Assembly: GCA_016286595.1 (NCBI GenBank)
Contig: JAEETR010000146.1
Span: 1-15,263, forward strand
Length of the DNA stretch: 15,263 bases
Direction: 5' to 3'
DNA from: Oscillospiraceae bacterium
Lineage (GTDB): Bacteria > Bacillota > Clostridia > Oscillospirales > Oscillospiraceae
The notes under the pieces are model-generated. The model searched no databases, was not told where the DNA came from, and saw nothing but the letters and a program-made list of their open reading frames with translations. The stretch's first letter is position 1, and every line of letters begins with the position of its first letter. Below are positions 13,006-15,263 of the stretch, one piece after another. Position numbers and translations under genes: made by a program.

Positions 13006-14376
13006 TCAGCTGACGAAAATGTCGTTGATATCCATGATGGGCTCGTCGGTGGTGGACACGATTATCACGTTGTCGCCCTCGTTGATGCTGTCGCCGCCCT
13101 CAGGGATGATGAACCGGCCGTTTCTCACGATGACGGCCACCAGCACTCCGGCCTTGAGCCTGGAGTTCAGATCCTTCAGAGGCACGCCCATGTGGGCGGT
13201 GCCGGGGCCCACGGTGAACTCCGTGGCCTCGGCGGCGCCGCTGCCTATCCGGTACAGCGCCTCCATGTGGCCTCCCCGGGAGCTGGTCGTGGCCCGGACG
13301 TAGTGGAGTATGGCGTCGGCGGTGATGGATTTGGGGTTTACTATGCTGTCTATGTTCAGCTCGCGGACGAGGTCGTTGTAATCCTGCCGGTCGATCTTGG
13401 CGACGACCTTCTTCACGCCCGCCTTTTTGGCGTAGAGTGACGTGACCAGATTGTCCTCGTCCCTGCCGGTGAGGGCCACGAAGGCGTCGGACAGTTCGAG
13501 GTGTTCCGCCGCCAGCAGCTCGTGGTCGCTGCCGTCGCCCTCCACGATGAGAGTCTTGGGCAGCAGCTCCGCAAGAGCGCGGCTCTTGTCCCGGTCTATC
13601 TCGATTATCTTGAGACCTATGTTCATGTCGGACAGGATGCGGGCAAGATAGTAGCCTGTGCGTCCGCCGCCCACCAGAAATACGCTGCGTGTGGGCTGCG
13701 TAAGACGGCCGAGGGTGCGGAAGAAGCGGTTCACGGACATGCTGCTGCCTATCACGTAGAGCCGGTCGCCTTTTTCAAACACGCTGTTTCCGTGGGGGAT
13801 ATAGGTGACGCCGTTGTGCTCCGCTGCGCAGAAAAGCACGGGGATATCCGAGAACTTGCGGCGCACGGTGGACAGGGGGCTTCCGGCTATCATGTCGCCC
13901 TCCTCCACCCGGAAGGCCACCATCTCGATGCGGCCCCGGTAGAAAACGTCTATGTCAGTGGCAAGAGGGAAGCGCAGCAGACGGGATATCTGCATGGCGG
14001 TGGATTCCTCGGGGTTAACCACCAGGTCGATGTCCAGATCCTTCTTTATCCTGTCGATCTCGTCGGCGTACTCCATGTCCCGGATGCGGGCTATGGTGTT
14101 TTTGGCCCCCAGCTTTTTGGAGGTCAGGCAGCACAGCATGTTCAGCTCGTCGCGCCCGGTCACGGCAATGAGCAGGTCTGCCCGGTCCACCCGCGCCTCC
14201 TGCAGCACGCCAATGCTGGCGCCGTTGCCGGGTATGCACATGATATCCAGGGTGTCGTCCGCTCTCTGAAGAACGGACTCGCGGGTATCGATAAGGGTGA
14301 TCTCGTGCCCGTCGGCCGAGAGATTCTCCGCCAGCGTCATGCCGACCTTGCCGCCGCCGACAATGATGATATACAA
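13006..14376 (-). CDS. trkA: Trk potassium uptake regulatory protein TrkA (double RCK)
   Basis: This cytosolic 456-residue NAD(H)-binding regulator of TrkH has two tandem RCK units. The first Rossmann motif is GGGKVG (7-12) with Asp30 after the second strand; the second is GGGRTG (236-241) with an IIEIDRD strand end (257-263). Each unit has its own RCK_C half (about 140-220 and 375-456). Paired GRDE motifs occur in the two halves (VTGRDE 72-77 and LTGRDE 302-307). The start codon is TTG at 14376: the protein from there begins exactly at the conserved YIIIVGGGKVG, a GGAG lies 10 bases upstream, and the nearby ATG in the leader is in another frame and soon closed by a stop. It is the first gene of a trkA-trkH operon with a strong promoter. 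Confidence 0.94.
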   Translation of the reverse strand: MYIIIVGGGKVGMTLAENLSADGHEITLIDTRESVLQRADDTLDIMCIPGNGASIGVLQEARVDRADLLIAVTGRDELNMLCCLTSKKLGAKNTIARIRDMEYADEIDRIKKDLDIDLVVNPEESTAMQISRLLRFPLATDIDVFYRGRIEMVAFRVEEGDMIAGSPLSTVRRKFSDIPVLFCAAEHNGVTYIPHGNSVFEKGDRLYVIGSSMSVNRFFRTLGRLTQPTRSVFLVGGGRTGYYLARILSDMNIGLKIIEIDRDKSRALAELLPKTLIVEGDGSDHELLAAEHLELSDAFVALTGRDEDNLVTSLYAKKAGVKKVVAKIDRQDYNDLVRELNIDSIVNPKSITADAILHYVRATTSSRGGHMEALYRIGSGAAEATEFTVGPGTAHMGVPLKDLNSRLKAGVLVAVIVRNGRFIIPEGGDSINEGDNVIIVSTTDEPIMDINDIFVS

Positions 14377-14456
14377 GTCAAATCAGCTCCATCTACCTTC
14401 AAATGCGCGGTAAACGGACCCGGCAGAGGGCCGGACCGCAAAACACGCCAATTTGC

Positions 14457-14485
14457 ATTATACCGTCCGCAAAAGTGTTTGTCTA
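14457..14485 (-). promoter_or_regulatory. Promoter of the trkA-trkH operon
   Basis: On the minus strand TAGACA (14480-14485), a 17-base spacer and TATAAT (14457-14462) form a near-perfect sigma-A promoter. Transcription would start near 14450 with a leader of about 74 bases, which can fold a small GC-rich hairpin around 14415-14438. Confidence 0.85.
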
Positions 14486-14503
14486 TAATTTGTGCGTTTT
14501 TTT

Positions 14504-14542
14504 GACACAAAAACGGAAATGCGGGAGCTCAGCCCCCGCATT
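14504..14542 (-). terminator. Intrinsic terminator of the right-hand gene, containing its stop codon
   Basis: An 8-bp stem AATGCGGG / CCCGCATT (14518-14525 and 14535-14542) is followed on the minus strand by TCCGTTTTTGTG. The TGA stop codon of the gene (14529-14531) is inside the loop, so the coding end forms part of the terminator. Confidence 0.75.
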
Positions 14543-15263
14543 GTGCGCTTTCCGACAGTTTCGCGAGGGCTTCGGAGTGCCGCCCGGTCAGCCAGTCCAC
14601 CCCCCGGAAGTCCACGCAGGGGCGATATACCGCCTCCAGCCGGTCGTGGATGGCTTTCGCCCGGGCCAGGGCTGCCGCGGCCTCATCCTCCAGCAGACCG
14701 GCCAGCTTCCTCGTACGGCACAGCCGTGCCCTGTCCTCCTTCAGCGCGTCCGTGCCCGGGAGCAGGTCAAGACGCACACGCCTGGACGGACGGTCCCCGT
14801 CCCATCGGCCGCTGACGAAGGCGATGCGTACTTCCGGCACGATGACGTGGAGCGTATCCTCCGGACGCAGAGGGTCGGGACAGCGGACGCAGTCGTACCC
14901 GGCGTCGACGGCGCCGTTGAGCAGGGCGGACATAAAGACCGGGGCCAGGCCCGCCTCCATGTCAGCGGCCACGACTGTGTCCGACAGGGCGCTTATGGTT
15001 TCGGTGAAGCGCACGGGCCCCTTGCAGGTCAGAGCGTCCACGTAGGCGCTGAACGTCCGGCCCCGTCCGCGGCGGGTATTCCTGAACTCTTTTTTCACGA
15101 TGGCGGCGGCCCTTTTCTTCGCCCCTTCCACCGCGACGGGGTTCGGTGGGGGGAGAGCGGAGGACAACGTCTCGGCCCGTGCGGTGATGAGATGATAGGC
15201 GGTATCGTACTCCCGTTTATAGGCTGCATTGAGAGATTTTATTTCGTCCGCCCTGGCCCCGAG
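14529..15263 (-). CDS. C-terminal part of a probable PRK06851-type ATPase (N-terminus beyond the window)
   Basis: The frame stays open from the stop at 14529 to the right edge, giving about 244 residues; a TTG at 15167 within it is not a convincing start. The visible part resembles the second half of a clostridial protein family annotated as PRK06851 (P-loop ATPase-like, role unknown). The resemblance is in the pattern GAVDAGYDCVRCPDPLRPED, the following HVIVPEVRIAFVSG, and the ending AIHDRLEAVYRPCVDFRGVDWL. A Walker A motif is not present in this part, which is expected if only the end is seen, because the nucleotide-binding loops lie nearer the start of each half. A hairpin terminator overlaps its stop, so it is the last gene of its transcript. 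The coding status is strong from frame continuity and composition; the family name is a memory-based match and should be treated as moderate. Confidence 0.65.
   Translation of the reverse strand, partial: LGARADEIKSLNAAYKREYDTAYHLITARAETLSSALPPPNPVAVEGAKKRAAAIVKKEFRNTRRGRGRTFSAYVDALTCKGPVRFTETISALSDTVVAADMEAGLAPVFMSALLNGAVDAGYDCVRCPDPLRPEDTLHVIVPEVRIAFVSGRWDGDRPSRRVRLDLLPGTDALKEDRARLCRTRKLAGLLEDEAAAALARAKAIHDRLEAVYRPCVDFRGVDWLTGRHSEALAKLSESAQCGG

Noticed and set aside
13501..14505. 334-codon plus-strand open frame opposite trkA
   Set aside because: Antisense to TrkA with two clear Rossmann motifs; it also runs through the trkA promoter, and its translation has no family resemblance.
14502..14507. 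Plus-strand TTGACA as a -35 box
   Set aside because: No -10-like hexamer lies 15-19 bases downstream, and no plus-strand gene follows; the sequence there is the terminator stem of the minus-strand gene.

Overview
This window comes from a GC-rich (about 60% by eye) Gram-positive genome, most likely a member of the class Clostridia such as an Oscillospirales-type gut anaerobe. The support is indirect: strong AGGAGG ribosome sites, sigma-A-type promoters, a secreted deacetylase with S-layer homology (SLH) repeats, a two-FeoA ferrous iron operon, and a DUF6873-like protein. No ribosomal RNA, tRNA, insertion sequence, phage gene or CRISPR array was seen. Apart from an SLH/deacetylase gene of unusual layout and a Nudix fusion, it reads as ordinary chromosome.

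Layout from left to right. (1) 1-1865, minus strand: the feoA-feoA-feoB ferrous iron uptake operon, with feoB cut by the left edge. Its promoter matches the sigma-A consensus exactly and is embedded in three 18-bp palindromic operators, one filling the spacer between the -35 and -10 boxes. (2) 1878-5854, minus strand: a four-gene Opp/Dpp-type ABC importer (two permeases, then two ATPases, in overlapping frames) with its own promoter and terminator but no substrate-binding protein gene in view. (3) 5885-7009, minus strand: a DUF6873-like domain fused to a Nudix hydrolase. (4) 7050-7581, plus strand, divergent: a small metal-type VOC (glyoxalase family) protein with a very good promoter and a terminator. 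(5) 7667-9424, plus strand: a secreted NodB-type polysaccharide deacetylase with two chitobiase-C-like domains and SLH repeats. (6) 9436-11534, plus strand: ktrB-ktrA, a Ktr-type potassium uptake system. (7) 11550-14485, minus strand: trkA-trkH, a second potassium uptake system convergent with the first and sharing a bidirectional terminator. (8) 14504-15263, minus strand: the C-terminal part of a probable PRK06851-type ATPase, cut by the right edge.

How the parts work together: the Feo operon would import Fe(II) and be shut off by a metal-sensing repressor when iron is plentiful. Ktr and Trk each pair a membrane K+ channel-like subunit with a nucleotide-binding RCK regulator, so the locus concentrates potassium homeostasis. 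The ABC importer brings in peptides or a similar small ligand using a binding protein encoded elsewhere. The deacetylase modifies cell-wall glycan at the surface. The intergenic stretches are all under 300 bases and are accounted for by promoters, operators and terminators. I found no clearly undescribed system. The most distinctive items are the feo operator array, the DUF6873-Nudix fusion, and the head-on pair of potassium systems.
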